A program made the translations under genes and the position numbers. A stretch of 64,000 bases of DNA from Arthrobacter sp. ES3-54 (GTDB taxonomy: Bacteria; Actinomycetota; Actinomycetes; Actinomycetales; Micrococcaceae), in the NCBI RefSeq assembly GCF_029504395.1, contig NZ_JAQFIF010000008.1, positions 62,001 to 126,000 of the forward strand, read 5' to 3'. Positions within the stretch are counted from its first letter, which is position 1. Each line of letters begins with the position of its first letter. Below are positions 62,844 through 64,000 of the stretch, piece after piece. The notes below the pieces were generated by a model, which was not told where the DNA came from, ran no database searches, and saw only the letters and a list, made by a program, of their open reading frames with translations.

Positions 62844-63833
62844 ATGAGCATCCAGTCAGAAGGTACGCCAGTGGACGGCCTGAAGCTACCGATCTCCAGG
62901 CTCGTCCTGGGCACCATGACGTTCGGCGACACGGCCGATGAGGCCACCGCGGGACGGATGGTGGACGAGGCGCTCGCCGCCGGCATCACCACCATCGACA
63001 CCGCCAACGCCTACGTCGGCGGAGCCACCGAGGAGATGCTGTCCCGCCTCCTCAAGGACCGCCGGGCCGACGTCGTCCTCGCCTCCAAGGCGGGCATGCC
63101 GCATCCGGACCACGGCCAGCACGCCCCGCTGTCCAAGGAGGGCCTGCGCAACAGCGTGGAAGGCAGCCTGCGCCGGCTCGGCACGGACAGCATCGACCTC
63201 TTCTACCTGCACCAGCCGGACCGGGCCACCCCGCTGCAGGAAACCCTGGGCACCGTGGCCGAGCTCGCCGCCGAAGGGAAAATCGGCGCCCTGGGCGTGT
63301 CCAACTTCGCGGCCTGGCAGATCGCCGACGTCATCCACGTGGCCCGCGAAGTCGGCGCACCGCGCCCGGTGGTCGCGCAGCAGCTCTACAACCTGGTGGC
63401 CCGCCGGGTGGAGGAGGAATACCTCGAATTCGCCGCCACCCACCAGGTCCACACCATGGTTTACAACCCGCTCGGCGGGGGCCTGCTGACCGGCAAGCAC
63501 AGCTTCGACGCCCGGCCCTCCGAAGGCCGGTTCGGCGACTCCAAGCTCGCCGCCATGTACACCCAGCGGTACTGGGACAAGCAGCTGTTCGAGGCCGTGA
63601 CCACCCTGGCGGGCATCGCCGACGGCGCGGGCGTCAGCCTGGCCGAACTGTCCCTGCGCTGGCTCGCCTACCGCAACGGCGTCGGATCTATGCTGCTCGG
63701 CGGCTCGAAGGTGGAGCAGCTGCAGGCCAACATCGCCGCCGTGGGCAAGGGCCCGCTGCCGGAAGATGTCTCCGCGGCGTGCGACGCCGTCGGCGCCGGC
63801 CTCCGCGGCCCCATGCCCGCCTACAACCGCTGA
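62844..63833 (+). CDS. Aldo/keto reductase
   Basis: A 329-aa NADP-linked reductase of the AKR fold. The catalytic tetrad is in view: Asp and Tyr in ITTIDTANAYVGG, Lys in VVLASKAGMP, His in DLFYLHQPD. It then has LGVSNFAAWQIADVI and VGSMLLGGSKVEQLQANIAA (cofactor site). GAGG precedes ATG 62844. It is in the transporter operon; with the downstream aldolase it may interconvert a sugar-acid intermediate, which is inference. Confidence 0.9.
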   Translation: MSIQSEGTPVDGLKLPISRLVLGTMTFGDTADEATAGRMVDEALAAGITTIDTANAYVGGATEEMLSRLLKDRRADVVLASKAGMPHPDHGQHAPLSKEGLRNSVEGSLRRLGTDSIDLFYLHQPDRATPLQETLGTVAELAAEGKIGALGVSNFAAWQIADVIHVAREVGAPRPVVAQQLYNLVARRVEEEYLEFAATHQVHTMVYNPLGGGLLTGKHSFDARPSEGRFGDSKLAAMYTQRYWDKQLFEAVTTLAGIADGAGVSLAELSLRWLAYRNGVGSMLLGGSKVEQLQANIAAVGKGPLPEDVSAACDAVGAGLRGPMPAYNR

Positions 63834-63873
63834 CGTACCCCTAATTTCCCGAACTGAAGGCAGAAGAAACGAC

Positions 63874-64000
63874 ATGACATCCGAACTCGCCACAGAATTC
63901 GCCCGCAAGATCCGCGCCCGCGAGCAGGCCGTCGGCTACTGGGCCGTCCTGGACGCGCCCGTCGCTACCGAGCGCATCAGTCGGCTCGGCTATGACTACG
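63874..64000 (+). CDS. HpcH/HpaI-family aldolase (partial, runs off right edge)
   Basis: The first 42 residues (MTSELATEFARKIRAREQAV, GYWAVLDAPVATERISRLGY, DY) match the start of HpcH/HpaI-type class II aldolases, which split or form 2-keto-3-deoxy acids. The rest is outside the window. GAAGG lies upstream of ATG 63874. As the last visible gene of the transporter operon it supports a sugar-acid catabolic role for the locus. Confidence 0.75.
   Translation, partial: MTSELATEFARKIRAREQAVGYWAVLDAPVATERISRLGYDY

Overview
The window is about 64 kb of high-GC DNA whose gene content (DUF2510 and DUF6308 proteins, an NrtR-type regulator, an ARPP-1/ADP-ribosylglycohydrolase pair, IS256, many ATGA start/stop overlaps) points to an actinobacterium, most likely an Arthrobacter-like member of the Micrococcaceae. 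That assignment is inferred from gene families; no rRNA or tRNA gene was recognised.

Positions 1-7.8 kb hold a probable anti-phage or DNA-conflict locus. A leftward P-loop ATPase with a restriction-type N-terminal domain runs off the window edge. It is divergent from a tightly coupled pair: a RapA/DrmD-like SNF2 helicase and a large sacsin-like GHKL ATPase. Positions 7.9-11.1 kb hold an NAD/ADP-ribose module: an NrtR-like degenerate Nudix regulator divergent from ARPP-1 and an ADP-ribosylglycohydrolase fused to a phosphatase.

Positions 11.2-25 kb are the most unusual part. A superfamily-2 helicase is fused in one open frame to a nearly complete housekeeping-type sigma-70 factor. It is followed by an unknown 501-aa protein, a NERD-nuclease/helicase, a DUF6308 protein, a coiled-coil plus membrane-protein pair (here called A-B), and an AddAB-like pair whose nuclease subunit is broken by a frameshift and an amber codon. 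The A-B pair occurs again at 33.7-34.8 kb as a diverged copy. This cluster is the best candidate for an undescribed system.

Positions 25-39.4 kb mix small and ordinary genes (DUF6994, DUF2510, lipid kinase, alpha-glucosidase, secreted GDPD, RecQ, AHSA1) with decay. There are two wrecked LacI genes, one now joined in frame to the back half of a MalG-type permease, and a small protein with four GSYVT repeats.

Positions 39.4-54.8 kb form an accessory patchwork of short regulator-plus-redox-enzyme blocks. These include a HxlR block, a MarR block with a shared palindromic operator and a TetR/MFS block with its operator, plus an IS256 element, two SDR remnants and a possible resolvase remnant. Diverged GTCTC/AACCC elements that resemble serine-recombinase sites occur at 39.7, 43.2, 46.6 and 54.6 kb, near the block borders.

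Positions 54.8-64 kb carry a catabolic locus. A four-carbon-acid kinase fused to PdxA diverges from an oligopeptide-type ABC transporter operon that continues into an aldo/keto reductase and an HpcH/HpaI aldolase cut by the window end. Two matching palindromes in the divergent intergenic region are candidate operators.
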